Shown piece after piece: positions 32,596 to 41,626 of a stretch of 64,000 nt of DNA (within the stretch, counting starts at the first letter, position 1; every line of letters starts with the position of its first letter). The notes beneath the pieces are model-generated. The model was given only the letters and a program-made list of their open reading frames with translations, was not told the origin of the DNA and searched no databases. Source of the DNA: Acidimicrobiales bacterium (GTDB taxonomy: Bacteria > Actinomycetota > Acidimicrobiia > Acidimicrobiales > Bog-793); NCBI GenBank assembly GCA_035294085.1, contig DATGLP010000029.1, forward strand, positions 1-64,000. Reading direction: 5' to 3'. The translations under genes and the position numbers were made by a program.

Positions 32596-33407
32596 GCGCC
32601 GCCCGCCTCCGCCGCGACCGGCCCGGGGACCTCGAGGTCCTTCGGCCGCGCCGGCACGACTGCGCGCCCCGAGCGCGCCGGCAGCACCTCGACGCTCGCG
32701 GCGAAGAAGCGTCCGACGTTCGCCTCGGTGAGCACCTCGTCCGCCGTCCCGGCGGCGACGGCTCGCCCGCCCGCCAGCACGAGCAGCTCGTCGGCGTACT
32801 GGGCGGCGAGGGTGAGGTCGTGGATCGCGCACAGCACGCTGAGGGAGCGCTCGCGCCGCAGCTCGTCGGCGAGCTCGAGGACGCGCTGGCCGTGGCCGAG
32901 GTCGAGCGACGCGGTCGGCTCGTCGAGGACGAGCACGGGGGCCTCCTGGGCGAGGGCCCGTGCCAGCACCGCCCGCTGCGCCTCGCCGCCGGAGACCTCC
33001 CCGAGCGTGCGCCCGGCGAGGCCGGCGAGGCCGAGCCGCTCGAGCACGGCGGCCGCCACGAGGCGATCGCGCCTCGTCTCGCCCCCGAGGTAGGGGCGGT
33101 GGGGCGCGCGGCCGAGGAGCACGTAGTCGGTGACGGTCATCCCGGGCGGGAGCACGGGGCGCTGGGGGACGTAGGCGACGAGGCGCGCGGCGCGCCGACG
33201 GCTGGCGAGGTCCCGGCGCTGGCCCGCGACGCGGACCTCGCCCGCGTAGGGGACGAGGCCGGCGACGGCGCGCAGCAGCGTCGACTTGCCGGCGCCGTTC
33301 GGCCCGATCACCCCGAGGAAGCCGCCGTGCCGGACGCGCGCCGTGACGCCGGCGAGCACGACGCGCCCGCCGAGGGTCACCGACACGGCGTCGACCTCGA
33401 GGGTCAC
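32592..33407 (-). CDS. Cobalamin-type ABC transporter ATPase (BtuD/FecE-like)
   Basis: 271 aa. Walker A GPNGAGKST, Q-loop YVPQRP, signature EVSGGEAQRA, Walker B VLVLDEPTASLDLGH and switch histidine CAIHDLT are all intact. It energises uptake by the permease and binding protein encoded upstream. The riboswitch and cob genes in the operon indicate a corrinoid rather than siderophore substrate. The GTG at 33407 overlaps the permease stop (GTGA). Confidence 0.93.
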   Translation of the reverse strand: MTLEVDAVSVTLGGRVVLAGVTARVRHGGFLGVIGPNGAGKSTLLRAVAGLVPYAGEVRVAGQRRDLASRRRAARLVAYVPQRPVLPPGMTVTDYVLLGRAPHRPYLGGETRRDRLVAAAVLERLGLAGLAGRTLGEVSGGEAQRAVLARALAQEAPVLVLDEPTASLDLGHGQRVLELADELRRERSLSVLCAIHDLTLAAQYADELLVLAGGRAVAAGTADEVLTEANVGRFFAASVEVLPARSGRAVVPARPKDLEVPGPVAAEAGGA

Positions 33408-34534
33408 GCCAGCCTCCTCGCCTGGCGCAGCACGACGAGGAAGAAGGGAGCGCCGAGGAAGGCGGTGACCACCCCGAGCGGCACCTCCCCCGGGGCGAGC
33501 ACGGTGCGGGCGAGCAGGTCGGCGAGGATGAGGAAGCCGGCGCCGAACAGCAGCGACAGGGGCAGGATGCGCTGGTAGCTCGGCCCGACGAGCAGGCGGA
33601 TGGTGTGCGGCACGATGATCCCGACGAAGCCGATGAGGCCGCTCACCGAGACCGCCGCGGCGGTCCCCAGCGTCGCCGCCGCGATGACGACGAGGCGGAC
33701 GCGCTCCGCGCGCACCCCGAGGCTCGTCGCCTCCTCGTCGCCGACGCTGAGGACGTCGAGCAGGCGCCGACAGGCGAGGAGCGCGACCGCCGCGACGCCG
33801 ACGTAGGGCAGGACGAGGGTGACGTCGCTCCATCCCGCGGTCGACAGGCCGCCGAGGATCCACGTGTAGACCTGCTGGAGGACGGGCGTGTTGCGCTGCT
33901 GGAGGAAGGTCTGCGCTGCGGTGAAGAAGGCGCCGACCGCCACGCCGGCGAGGATGAGGTTGCCCGCCGGCCCACCCCGGCGGGAGCGGCCGAGGGCGAA
34001 GGTGGCGAGCACGGCGAGGATCGCGCCGGCGAAGGCCAGGGCGGGCACCGGGCCGGCGGGGAGCTGGGCCAGCCGGGGCAGCTCGATCACCGCGACGGTG
34101 GCGCCGAGGCCGGCCCCCGAGGCGACGCCGAGCAGGTACGGGTCGGCGAGCGGGTTCGAGAAGACCCCCTGGTAGGCAGCGCCGGCGAGGGCGAGCATCG
34201 CCCCGACGACGCCGCCGAGCACGATCCTCGGGGCTCGCAGCTGCCAGACGACGGCGACGCCCTCGGGCGACAGGTGCGGGTGGAGCGCGACGAAGGGCAG
34301 CCGACTGACGACCTCCTCGAGCACGGCGCCGGGAGGCAGGTCGGCGGGCCCGACGACGACGCTCGCCACCGCCGCGCCGAGGAGGAAGGCGATCCCCGCG
34401 ACCACCTGCACCGGCCTCAGGCGCGTCGGCTCGACGGTGGCCGTGGCGGCGTCGTCGATCTCCCACAGGCGCAGCGCCGGTGCTCGGGAGGCCTCACGCG
34501 CCTCCCGGCGCTCCCGCCGAGGGGCGAGGCTCAC
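33404..34534 (-). CDS. Cobalamin-type ABC transporter permease (BtuC/FecCD family)
   Basis: 376 aa with about ten helices. Family landmarks: LRAPRIVLGGVVGAMLALAGAAYQG, NPLADPYLLGVASGAGLGA, ILAGVAVGAFF and SGLIGFVGIIVPHTIRLLVG, the last being the coupling region. It forms the dimeric membrane channel. The N-terminal 50 residues are cytoplasmic and poorly conserved. GTG at 34534 overlaps the binding-protein stop (GTGA), which fixes the start. Confidence 0.92.
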   Translation of the reverse strand: MSLAPRRERREAREASRAPALRLWEIDDAATATVEPTRLRPVQVVAGIAFLLGAAVASVVVGPADLPPGAVLEEVVSRLPFVALHPHLSPEGVAVVWQLRAPRIVLGGVVGAMLALAGAAYQGVFSNPLADPYLLGVASGAGLGATVAVIELPRLAQLPAGPVPALAFAGAILAVLATFALGRSRRGGPAGNLILAGVAVGAFFTAAQTFLQQRNTPVLQQVYTWILGGLSTAGWSDVTLVLPYVGVAAVALLACRRLLDVLSVGDEEATSLGVRAERVRLVVIAAATLGTAAAVSVSGLIGFVGIIVPHTIRLLVGPSYQRILPLSLLFGAGFLILADLLARTVLAPGEVPLGVVTAFLGAPFFLVVLRQARRLA

Positions 34535-35490
34535 GTCCCGGCCGGCCGTGCGGCCCTCGCGTGCGCGCCTCGGGCCGTCAGGATGCGATCGAGGACGGCG
34601 ACGAGCGTCTCGAGGCTGTGGGGTCCCCACTCCGAGGCGAGCGAGTCGGGGATCCCGTAGACGTGGTGGAGGCGGACGGCCCGCAACCGGGCGAAGCCGG
34701 GGCGGTGGGCGAAGGTCGCGGGGCTCTGCCTGCAGCAGTCGGTGTCCGCGAGGAAGACGTAGTCGGGGTTGGCCCGCAGGAGGTACTCGGCGGACAGCTG
34801 CGGGTAGGCGGAGCCGTGCGCCGCCGCGTCCGCGATGTCGCGCAGCTTCAGTCGGGCGAAGATCGCGCCGACGAAGGTCTTCGAGGTGGCGCTGTACAGC
34901 GTCGGGTCGAGCTCGAGGTAGTAGGTCTTGCCGCGCGCCGCCGAGCCGGCAGCGCTCGCGGCGCGGGCGATGCGCTGGGCGAGCGTGCGGGCGACGCGGG
35001 ACGCCGCGGCGACGTGCCCCGTCGCTCGGCCGAGCTCGGCGAGCTGGGCGTCGACGCCGGCGAGCGAGGTCGCGGGAGGCAGCAGGAGCGCCGGGATGCC
35101 GAGCGTGCGCAGCTGGGCGACGAGGTGGCTGGCGTCGAAGGCGAGCAGGACGAGGTCCGGCCGCAGGCTCAGGTAGTCCTCGGCGCTCGTCTCCCCGCCG
35201 GTGAAGCTGGTGCGGGGGGCGTTCGGCGGGTACGTCGAGTAGCGGTCGACGCCGACGACCTGGGGGCCCGCCCCGATGGCGTAGAGCATCTGGGTCGCGC
35301 TCGGCGAGAGCGAGAGGATCCGCGTCGGTCGCGCCGGGATGCGCGCGACCCCCTCGGGCGTCGCGATCGCCACCGGGAAGCCGCGCCGGTGCGCGCCAGC
35401 CCCTCGGGGCGCCGCGCTCGCGACCGCGCCGGGCGCGAGCAGCCCGACGGCGAGGGCGAGAGCGAGGGCTCGGGCAGAAGGTCTTCTCAT
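34531..35490 (-). CDS. Cobalamin-type ABC transporter substrate-binding protein (BtuF-like)
   Basis: 319 aa with signal peptide (ALALALAVGLLAPGAVASA) and the two-lobed helical-backbone fold of class III binding proteins: RILSLSPSATQMLYAIGAG, LRPDLVLLAFD, ANPDYVFLADTD. No lipobox cysteine is evident at the cleavage site, unlike most Gram-positive binding proteins. The ATG at 35490 follows GAGGAGGAGTGCC. It is the first gene after the cobalamin riboswitch. Confidence 0.9.
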   Translation of the reverse strand: MRRPSARALALALAVGLLAPGAVASAAPRGAGAHRRGFPVAIATPEGVARIPARPTRILSLSPSATQMLYAIGAGPQVVGVDRYSTYPPNAPRTSFTGGETSAEDYLSLRPDLVLLAFDASHLVAQLRTLGIPALLLPPATSLAGVDAQLAELGRATGHVAAASRVARTLAQRIARAASAAGSAARGKTYYLELDPTLYSATSKTFVGAIFARLKLRDIADAAAHGSAYPQLSAEYLLRANPDYVFLADTDCCRQSPATFAHRPGFARLRAVRLHHVYGIPDSLASEWGPHSLETLVAVLDRILTARGAHARAARPAGT

Positions 35491-35559
35491 GGCACTCCTC
35501 CTCGTGGTCGAGGGCTCGTGCCGCCAGCAGGAGAGGACCCCTGCGACCTGCCCGTTACC

Positions 35560-35685
35560 TCGACGCGCCTGGTCGCTGCCGACTGGCCAGGCGACCTGGC
35601 TCGTCCTCCCTCGAGAGCTCGGAGGAACGACAGTTGCGGGACAGCGCCGGACTCCCACCGGACTTCGCTGACCAGCCGGTTGCTG
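35560..35685 (-). ncRNA. Cobalamin riboswitch
   Basis: On the minus strand the core AAGTCCGGTGGGAGTCCGGC then GCTGTCCCGCAACTGT (35631-35666) matches the conserved GGTGnGAnTCC and CCCGCnACTGT elements, and GAGCCAGGTCGCCTGG (35587-35602) is the B12 box. The P1 arms appear to be GGCTGGTC and GACCAGGC, which set approximate ends. It precedes the BtuF/C/D-cobO-cobQ operon and starts only a few bases after the cobB stop. Adenosylcobalamin binding should reduce expression downstream. Confidence 0.9.
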
Positions 35686-35693
35686 CGTGCACC

Positions 35694-37058
35694 CTAGGCG
35701 CGCGCCGCGCGCCGTGGCAAGGAGTCGAGCGCCGCGCGCACGAACCGCTGCGCGAGCACCGGGCGCGCCGCGAGGTGCTGGTGCAGGTAGCTGGCGAACA
35801 GGGTCGGCGACGAGAACCCTGCCCGCCCGCGGCCGAAGCGGCCCTCGAGCTCGAGGGCGTCGCCCGCGGGTTCGACGGTCGAGCGGTGGAACTCGTGGCC
35901 GACGAGCTCGGTGCCCGCGGGGCCGAGGAGCCCCGGCACCCGCGTCGTCGCTCGCCGGTAGCCGATCGCGAGGGTGTCGCCCAGGCGCGCCCGCACGCCG
36001 GCCAGCGCGCCGGCGAGGGGGACGCCGTCGAGCGATTCGCACAGGAGGAGGAAGCCCCCGCACTCGGCCCAGGTGACGAGGCCCGCCGAGACCCGAGCGG
36101 CGAGCTCGTCGAGGAGCGGTCGGTTGGCTGCGAGCTCGGAGGCGAAGACCTCCGGGAAGCCGCCACCGGCGTACAGCGCCGCCGCGCCGTCCGGCAGGCG
36201 CGCCGCGCGGCACGGGTCGAAGGGGACGAGCTCGGCGCCGGCCTGCTCGAGCAGCTCGAGGTTCTCGGGGTACACGAAGCTGAAGGCCGGCCCGGCGCAC
36301 AGCGCGACGACGCAGCGCCCGACGAACGAGGCGCTCGGCGGGTCGACGGCGCGCCGCGTCGGCGCGGCGCGCGCCAGGCGGAGGAGGGCCTCGAGGTCGA
36401 CGTGGCGCGCGACCACCTCGCCGAGGCGGGCGATCGCGGCCTGCGTCTCGGCGGGCCGCTCGGCGACCGGCACGAGGCCGAGGTGGCGCTCGCGCCAGAC
36501 GAGGTCGTCGCGTCGGGGGATGGCCCCGAGGACGGGCAGGCCGAGGGGTGCGAGCGCCTCGCGCAGCAGCTCGGCGTGCCCCGCGCCGCCGACCCGGTTG
36601 AGCACGACGCCGGCGACGTCGAGGGACGGGTCGTAGCTCGCGTAGCCGTGGACGAGGGCGGCCACCGAGCCGCTCATGGCCGACGCGTCGACGACGAGGA
36701 CGGTGGGCGCCTCGAGGACCCGGCTGACCTCGGCGGTCGAGCCGTCCACGCCGGGGAGCCCCGCCCCGTCGAAGAGCCCCATCACCCCCTCGACGACGAG
36801 GAGGTCGGCGCCGCGGGCCGCGGCGGCGGCGAGCCCCGGCAGGAGCTCGCGACCGGCCAGGAAGGCGTCGAGGGAGCGCCCCGGCCGCCCCGTGGCGGCA
36901 CGGTGGTAGCCGGGGTCGATGAAGTCGGGCCCGACCTTCGCCGCGCCGACGCGCAGCCCGCGTGACGCGAGCGCGGCCATGATCCCGGTGGCGACCGTCG
37001 TCTTGCCGACGCCCGAGTGCGTGCCGGCAACGACGAGGCGCGGGCCGAGGAGGGCCAT
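35694..37058 (-). CDS. cobB: Cobyrinic acid a,c-diamide synthase / hydrogenobyrinate diamide synthase
   Basis: 454 aa. N-terminal ATP-binding domain VVAGTHSGVGKTTVATGIM, KVGPDFIDPGYH and VEGVMGLFDGA; C-terminal amidotransferase domain with cysteine in TWAECGGFLLL and histidine in SYLHQHLA. It amidates the a and c side chains of (hydrogeno)cobyrinic acid with glutamine. In this family the name is CobB (aerobic) or CbiA (anaerobic); the sequence alone does not decide. AGGAGGGCC-type site before the ATG at 37058. Confidence 0.93.
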   Translation of the reverse strand: MALLGPRLVVAGTHSGVGKTTVATGIMAALASRGLRVGAAKVGPDFIDPGYHRAATGRPGRSLDAFLAGRELLPGLAAAAARGADLLVVEGVMGLFDGAGLPGVDGSTAEVSRVLEAPTVLVVDASAMSGSVAALVHGYASYDPSLDVAGVVLNRVGGAGHAELLREALAPLGLPVLGAIPRRDDLVWRERHLGLVPVAERPAETQAAIARLGEVVARHVDLEALLRLARAAPTRRAVDPPSASFVGRCVVALCAGPAFSFVYPENLELLEQAGAELVPFDPCRAARLPDGAAALYAGGGFPEVFASELAANRPLLDELAARVSAGLVTWAECGGFLLLCESLDGVPLAGALAGVRARLGDTLAIGYRRATTRVPGLLGPAGTELVGHEFHRSTVEPAGDALELEGRFGRGRAGFSSPTLFASYLHQHLAARPVLAQRFVRAALDSLPRRAARA

Positions 37059-37104
37059 GGCTCGATCCTTGCACCGACGCGCCCGCCGTCGGGCACGATG
37101 TGGC

Positions 37105-37998
37105 GTGCGCATCGTCTCGCTCCTGCCCTCGGCGACCGAGATCGTCTACCTCCTCGGCCTCGGTGGCGACCTCGTCGGGGCGACCCACGAGTGCGACTGG
37201 CCACCCGCGGCGCGCCGGGTCCGGCGGGTGTCGGCGTCCAACCTGCCGCCGGGCGCGTCGCCGGCCGAGATCGACCGGCTCGTCAGCGCGAGCGTCTCGG
37301 GCGGCGCGCCGGCCTACGTGCTCGACCACGAGGCGATCCGCGAGCTCGCCCCCGATCTCGTCATCACCCAGGACCTGTGCGCGGTGTGCGCGGTGCCCGC
37401 TGGCCACCTGCGCGCCGCGCTGGACGTGCTCGGGATCGAGGCGCAGGTCCTCTCGCTCGATCCCTCCTCGCTCGGCGAGGTGCTCGACTCGATCGTCGCG
37501 GTCGGGCGCGCGACGGGGACCGAGGCGCGCGCCCGGGAGGCCGTGGCCGCGCTGCGCGAGCGCCTCGAGGCCGTGCGCCGCGCCGTCGCGGCGCGACCTC
37601 GGCCGGCGACGCTCGCCCTCGAGTGGAGCGACCCGCCCTACAACGCCGGCCACTGGGTCCCCGAGATGGTGCGTCTCGCCGGTGGCGAGCCGCTCCTGGC
37701 GTCCGCCGGGGTGCCCTCGACGCGCCTCGCGTGGGAGGCGATCGGCCGCTCGCGCCCGGAGGTCGTCGTCTTCCTGCCCTGCGGCTACGGGCTCGACGCG
37801 GCGTGCGAGGAGGCGAGCGCGCTCCTCGCCAGCCGGCCCGAGCTGGCCGGCGCGCGGCGCCTGTTCGCGGGCGACGCCTCCGGGTACTTCTCCCGGCCCG
37901 GACCGCGCCTCGTCGACGGCACGGCCGCCCTGGCCGCGGCGCTGCACGACCGCTGCGGGATCGAGGCGCCGGCGGGGGTCCTGGCGAGGCTGCGCTGA
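37105..37998 (+). CDS. BtuF-like cobalamin-binding protein without signal peptide
   Basis: 297 aa of the same binding-protein fold as the gene at 34531 (RIVSLLPSATEIVYLLGLG, LAPDLVITQDLCAVCAV, PEVVVFLPCGYGLD) but beginning directly with the first strand, with no export signal. Such cytoplasmic BtuF homologues with the DLCAVCAV segment are common in actinobacteria and near cob genes; their role is not settled. GTG at 37105 is used; there is no clear ribosome site and the gap to divergent cobB is only 46 bases, so a leaderless transcript is possible. Confidence 0.85.
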   Translation: MRIVSLLPSATEIVYLLGLGGDLVGATHECDWPPAARRVRRVSASNLPPGASPAEIDRLVSASVSGGAPAYVLDHEAIRELAPDLVITQDLCAVCAVPAGHLRAALDVLGIEAQVLSLDPSSLGEVLDSIVAVGRATGTEARAREAVAALRERLEAVRRAVAARPRPATLALEWSDPPYNAGHWVPEMVRLAGGEPLLASAGVPSTRLAWEAIGRSRPEVVVFLPCGYGLDAACEEASALLASRPELAGARRLFAGDASGYFSRPGPRLVDGTAALAAALHDRCGIEAPAGVLARLR

Positions 37999-38054
37999 GC
38001 CAGCTCGCCGGCGGGCCGGTGGTGCCACCGGCGAGCGCCGCGGCGTGGCGCTCG

Positions 38055-40916
38055 CTACGACCGGACCCGCGCCACGGCCGTGGGCGCAGCGCTCTCGTGC
38101 CGCCGGCCTCCGCCCGTGGGGGACTCGAGGGAGCCCGGCGGGCGCGCCCCGGGAGGCGGCGGTCCGCACGGCGGCGGCGCCGATCGCCGGCGGGCGACCG
38201 CCTTGCGCAGCTCGTCGGCGCCTGCGACCACGACGGGGAAGGGGAGGAGCAGGGCGAGCTGCGCGGGGGACAGCGACGCGGTCCCGAAGAGCGCCTCGAG
38301 CGGCGGCGCGTAGGCGAGGAGCAGGGCGAAGGCGACCTCGAAGGCGACCCCCGCGAGCAGCGCACGGCTGCGCCGCAGGCCGAGCGACCAGATCGGCGCC
38401 CGCTCGGCGCGCACCGCGAAGGCGGTGCCGACCTGGCACGCGACGATCCCGAGCCAGGCGACCGTCGTCGCCTGCCGGTAGGCCTCGTGCAGCGGCGTGC
38501 CTGGCCCGGTCGGCGTCCCCGGGTGCCAGCCGGCACGCAGCAGGACGAGGAAGAAGCCGCCGAGGACGAGCGCGGCCGACACGACGCCGAGGAAGCCCCA
38601 CGAGCGCGCGAGCATCGACCGGCGGACGACGCTCTCGTGCCGGCCCCGCGGCGGCCGCTGCATGAGTCCGGGCTCGGCGGGCTCGCGGCTGAGGGCGAGG
38701 GCGGGGAGCGTGTCGGTGCCGAGGTCGATGGCGAGGATCTGCATGACCGTGAGCGGCAGGGGGATCGTGCCACCCGACAGGGCGAAGGCGAGGAAGGGGA
38801 CGATCTCCGGTACGGCGTGGGTGAAGATGTAGACGATGAACTTCCGCACGTTGTCGTAGACGCGCCGTCCCTCTTCGATCGCGGCGACGATCGTGGCGAA
38901 GTTGTCGTCCGTCAGCACCATCGTCGCCGCCTCGCGGGCGACGTCGGTGCCTGCCCTGCCCATGGCGACGCCGATGTCGGCGCGCCGCAGCGCCGGGGCG
39001 TCGTTCACCCCGTCGCCGGTCACGGCGACGACCTCGCCGAGCGCCCGCAGCGCGTCGGTGATCCGCAGCTTGGCCTCCGGCGAGCTGCGGGCGAAGATGA
39101 TCTCGTCGCCGCTCGTGAGCAGCGCGTCGAGCTCGTCCTCGCTGAGGCGGTCGAGCTCCTCGCCGCTGACGACCCTGCTCGCCGCCGAGCCGATGCCGAC
39201 CTGCCGGGCGACGGCCGCGGCCGTGAGCCCGTAGTCGCCGGTGACGACGTGGATCCGAACCCCCGCGGCGTGGGCCTTCGCGACCGACGCCGCCACCTCC
39301 GGACGGGGCGGGTCGAAGAGCGCGACGAGGCCGAGGAAGCACAGGTTGCGCTCGACCTCGTCGCGCCGGGGCGTCCCCTCGAGCCCCGCCGGCGCGGCGC
39401 GCCGCGCGACGGCGAGGACGCGAAGGCCCGCCCTCGCCTGCTCGGCGACGACCTCCTCGACGCGCTCGCGCCAGCTCGCCGTCATCGCCTCCTCGGCGCC
39501 GTGGCGCGTGGCGATCCGGTCGCACAGCGGGAGCACGCTCTCGGGCGCGCCCTTCGTGTGCACGACGAGGGCGCCATCCACCTCGTCGAGCGTCGACATC
39601 CGCTTCAGGTGGGGGTCGAAGTGGTAGAGGGCGCGGCGCGACCGGTCGCGCTCGGCGGGCCGGACCGGGACGCGTGCCCCGGCGGCGAGCTCGAGGAGGG
39701 CGAGCTCGGTCGGGTCGCCGGTCGGGCCGGCGAGCCCGTCCCCGCGGCTCGCCGTCGTGCACGTCGCGCCGGCGCGCGCGAGCGCCCGCAGCTCGGGAGG
39801 CGCTGCGGCGAGCTCCTCCGGCGATGCCGTGCCCGCGGCGGTCCACACGGCGGCGGCGCGCATCTGGTTGGCCGTCAGCGTCCCGGTCTTGTCGGTGCAG
39901 ATGACCGTCGTCGACCCGAGCGTCTCGACCGCGGAGAGGCGCTTCACGACGGCGCCTCGCCGCGCCAGGTCGCGCGCGCCGACGGCGAGTGCCAGCGTGA
40001 TCGTCGGCAGGAGCCCCTCGGGTACGTTGGCCACGATCAGGCCGACGGAGAAGCTGACGGCCGCCCGCAGGGAGAGGCCGGCCGCGGCGCCGAGGGGCAG
40101 GAAGGCGATCGCCGCCGCGAGCGCGACCGAGGCGATCAGCCACGCCACCCGCTTCACCTGCCGCTCGAGCGGGCTCTGCTCCCGGACGGTGCGCTGGGAG
40201 AGCGAGGCGATCCGCCCGAGCTCCGTGCGCATCCCCGTGCGCGTCACGACGGCGCGCGCCTCGCCCCCGGTGCAGGTCGACCCGCTCAGGACGAGGTTCC
40301 GGGCGCTGAGGAGCGGACCGTGCGTCTCGACGACGTGCGCCGCGCGGTAGGCGGGGAGCGACTCGCCCGTGAGGGTCGACAGGTCGACCTCGACCTCGCC
40401 TTCGATGAGCCGAGCGTCTGCGCTGATCCGGTCTCCCTCCTCGATGAGGACGACGTCACCGGGCACGAGCCGGCTCGCCTCCACCTCGGTGGGCTGGCCG
40501 TCGCGAAGGACGCGGGCCCGCTCGGGCAGGTAGGCGGCGAGCGCCTCGACCGCCCGCTCCGCCTGCTCCTCCTGGGCGAACGCGACGACGGCGTTGAGGA
40601 CGATGACCGCGGCGATGGCGCCCGCCAGGAGCGCGCTCCGGTTGACGAGCGCGAGGGCGGCGGCAGCGGCGAGGAGGAGGGCGAGCGGGTGCGTGAACTG
40701 CCGGGCCAGGTCGCCGGGCCAGTGCCGGCCGCCGCGGCGGGCGAGCTCGTTCGGGCCTTCGGCGACGAGTCGACGGGCTGCCTCGCGCTCCGAGAGGCCC
40801 GTCGGCGAGGTGCGCAGGCGCCAGAAGAGCTCGGCGAGGGGCTGGCGCGGGTCGAGGGGGGCCTCGCGACCGAGGCCGTCCGCCCCTCGCGACGGCTCGT
40901 TCGCGTCCCCGGTCAC
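38055..40916 (-). CDS. P2-type cation-translocating ATPase
   Basis: 953 aa. N-terminal cation ATPase domain, actuator motif [12 protein letters not shown]4 segment [20 protein letters not shown], phosphorylation site [11 protein letters not shown], nucleotide-domain KGAPES, hinge [21 protein letters not shown], and four C-terminal helices. The ANVPEGLL form of M4 is shared with Na+/K+ and CtpF-like pumps more than with SERCA. The ion is not determined (Ca, Na, K or Mn are possible). GTG at 40916 follows GGCGGGAGACCGAC and overlaps the stop of a small upstream frame. CtpF is a DosR-regulon member in Mycobacterium, which fits the DevR-like site at 41129-41142. Confidence 0.92.
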   Translation of the reverse strand: MTGDANEPSRGADGLGREAPLDPRQPLAELFWRLRTSPTGLSEREAARRLVAEGPNELARRGGRHWPGDLARQFTHPLALLLAAAAALALVNRSALLAGAIAAVIVLNAVVAFAQEEQAERAVEALAAYLPERARVLRDGQPTEVEASRLVPGDVVLIEEGDRISADARLIEGEVEVDLSTLTGESLPAYRAAHVVETHGPLLSARNLVLSGSTCTGGEARAVVTRTGMRTELGRIASLSQRTVREQSPLERQVKRVAWLIASVALAAAIAFLPLGAAAGLSLRAAVSFSVGLIVANVPEGLLPTITLALAVGARDLARRGAVVKRLSAVETLGSTTVICTDKTGTLTANQMRAAAVWTAAGTASPEELAAAPPELRALARAGATCTTASRGDGLAGPTGDPTELALLELAAGARVPVRPAERDRSRRALYHFDPHLKRMSTLDEVDGALVVHTKGAPESVLPLCDRIATRHGAEEAMTASWRERVEEVVAEQARAGLRVLAVARRAAPAGLEGTPRRDEVERNLCFLGLVALFDPPRPEVAASVAKAHAAGVRIHVVTGDYGLTAAAVARQVGIGSAASRVVSGEELDRLSEDELDALLTSGDEIIFARSSPEAKLRITDALRALGEVVAVTGDGVNDAPALRRADIGVAMGRAGTDVAREAATMVLTDDNFATIVAAIEEGRRVYDNVRKFIVYIFTHAVPEIVPFLAFALSGGTIPLPLTVMQILAIDLGTDTLPALALSREPAEPGLMQRPPRGRHESVVRRSMLARSWGFLGVVSAALVLGGFFLVLLRAGWHPGTPTGPGTPLHEAYRQATTVAWLGIVACQVGTAFAVRAERAPIWSLGLRRSRALLAGVAFEVAFALLLAYAPPLEALFGTASLSPAQLALLLPFPVVVAGADELRKAVARRRSAPPPCGPPPPGARPPGSLESPTGGGRRHESAAPTAVARVRS

Positions 40917-41056
40917 GTCGGTCTCCCGCCGCGACGGCGCCGCCTCCGCTCGCGGCGCGACCCGCCGCTCGGTCGGAGGGAGCGGGCCGCTCGAGGCCCC
41001 GCTCGCACCCCGGGTGGAGCTCCGGGCGCTGCGGCGGCCGCGCCGACGGCGGTCAT
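40913..41056 (-). CDS. Small upstream ORF overlapping the ATPase start
   Basis: 47 codons from ATG 41056, preceded by GAGAGGAGCACACC, the best ribosome site upstream of the ATPase. The peptide is Ala/Pro-rich, then very Arg-rich ([13 protein letters not shown]), and its TGA overlaps the GTG of the ATPase (GTGA). It may be a leader ORF whose translation couples to the pump gene. The composition gives no family and the peptide may not be functional. Confidence 0.45.
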   Translation of the reverse strand: MTAVGAAAAAPGAPPGVRAGPRAARSLRPSGGSRRERRRRRRGGRPT

Positions 41057-41128
41057 GGTGTGCTCCTCTCGTCACACGCCGGTCCGGGCGGCTGCTCCAG
41101 GCTCGCGAGGGCGCCCGCCCGCGCTGTA

Positions 41129-41142
41129 GGGGCGAAGGTCAC
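41129..41142. promoter_or_regulatory. DevR/DosR-box-like site upstream of P-type ATPase
   Basis: GGGGCGAAGGTCAC fits GGG-N-C-N4-G-N-C-N-C, the frame of the DosR consensus GGGACTTTAGTCCC. It is about 73 bases upstream of the small leader ORF ATG. Confidence 0.5.
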
Positions 41143-41176
41143 GCCGGCAACCGAGCGGCCGTGCCGGCGCGAGCCG

Positions 41177-41626
41177 CTACACGCGATCGCCGAGCAGGCC
41201 GGAGAAGACCTGGCGCATCGAGAGGATGCCGGCCACGCGGCCTTCGGGCGTGACGACGAGGAGGTGGCGTACCTCATGGGCGAGCATCATCCTCGCCGCG
41301 TCGACGAGGTGGCTCGTCGTCGTCACCCAGTAGGGCCAGGGCGAGGCGACGGTCTCGACCTGCTCGTCGCCGCCGAGGCCGAGCGCGAGCGCGCGCGTGA
41401 GGTCCCGCTCGGTGACGAGCTCGCGCGGGAGCTCGCCGACGAGCAGCGCGGACACGTCCGCGGCCCGCATCACGCGGGCCGCCTGCCGCAGGCTGGCGCC
41501 GTGCGGGACGTGCACGACCGGGCGCAGCTCGAGCTCGCCGACCTCGACGTCGAGTCCGCGACGCCCCCGCCCGCCCTCCTCGCCTGCGGCGGCCGGCTCG
41601 CCACCGGCCGCGCCGGGAGCGCTCAT
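41177..41626 (-). CDS. CBS-pair domain protein (Hrp1-like)
   Basis: 149 aa. After a flexible Ala/Gly-rich start, two CBS motifs follow: [19 protein letters not shown] with [13 protein letters not shown], then [19 protein letters not shown] with [20 protein letters not shown] pairs bind adenosine nucleotides or similar ligands. A stand-alone CBS-pair protein, Hrp1 (Rv2626c), is one of the most induced DosR-regulon proteins. The ATG overlaps the PEP synthase stop (ATGA), so it is in that operon. Confidence 0.88.
   Translation of the reverse strand: MSAPGAAGGEPAAAGEEGGRGRRGLDVEVGELELRPVVHVPHGASLRQAARVMRAADVSALLVGELPRELVTERDLTRALALGLGGDEQVETVASPWPYWVTTTSHLVDAARMMLAHEVRHLLVVTPEGRVAGILSMRQVFSGLLGDRV

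Noticed and set aside
34531-40143. An unbroken minus-strand frame of 1870 codons
   Set aside because: Only its last 320 codons (BtuF-like protein) are protein-like. The rest runs out of frame through cobB, antisense through the signal-less BtuF gene and out of frame in the P-type ATPase, and is Arg/Pro/Gly-rich, as expected for shadow frames in very GC-rich DNA.
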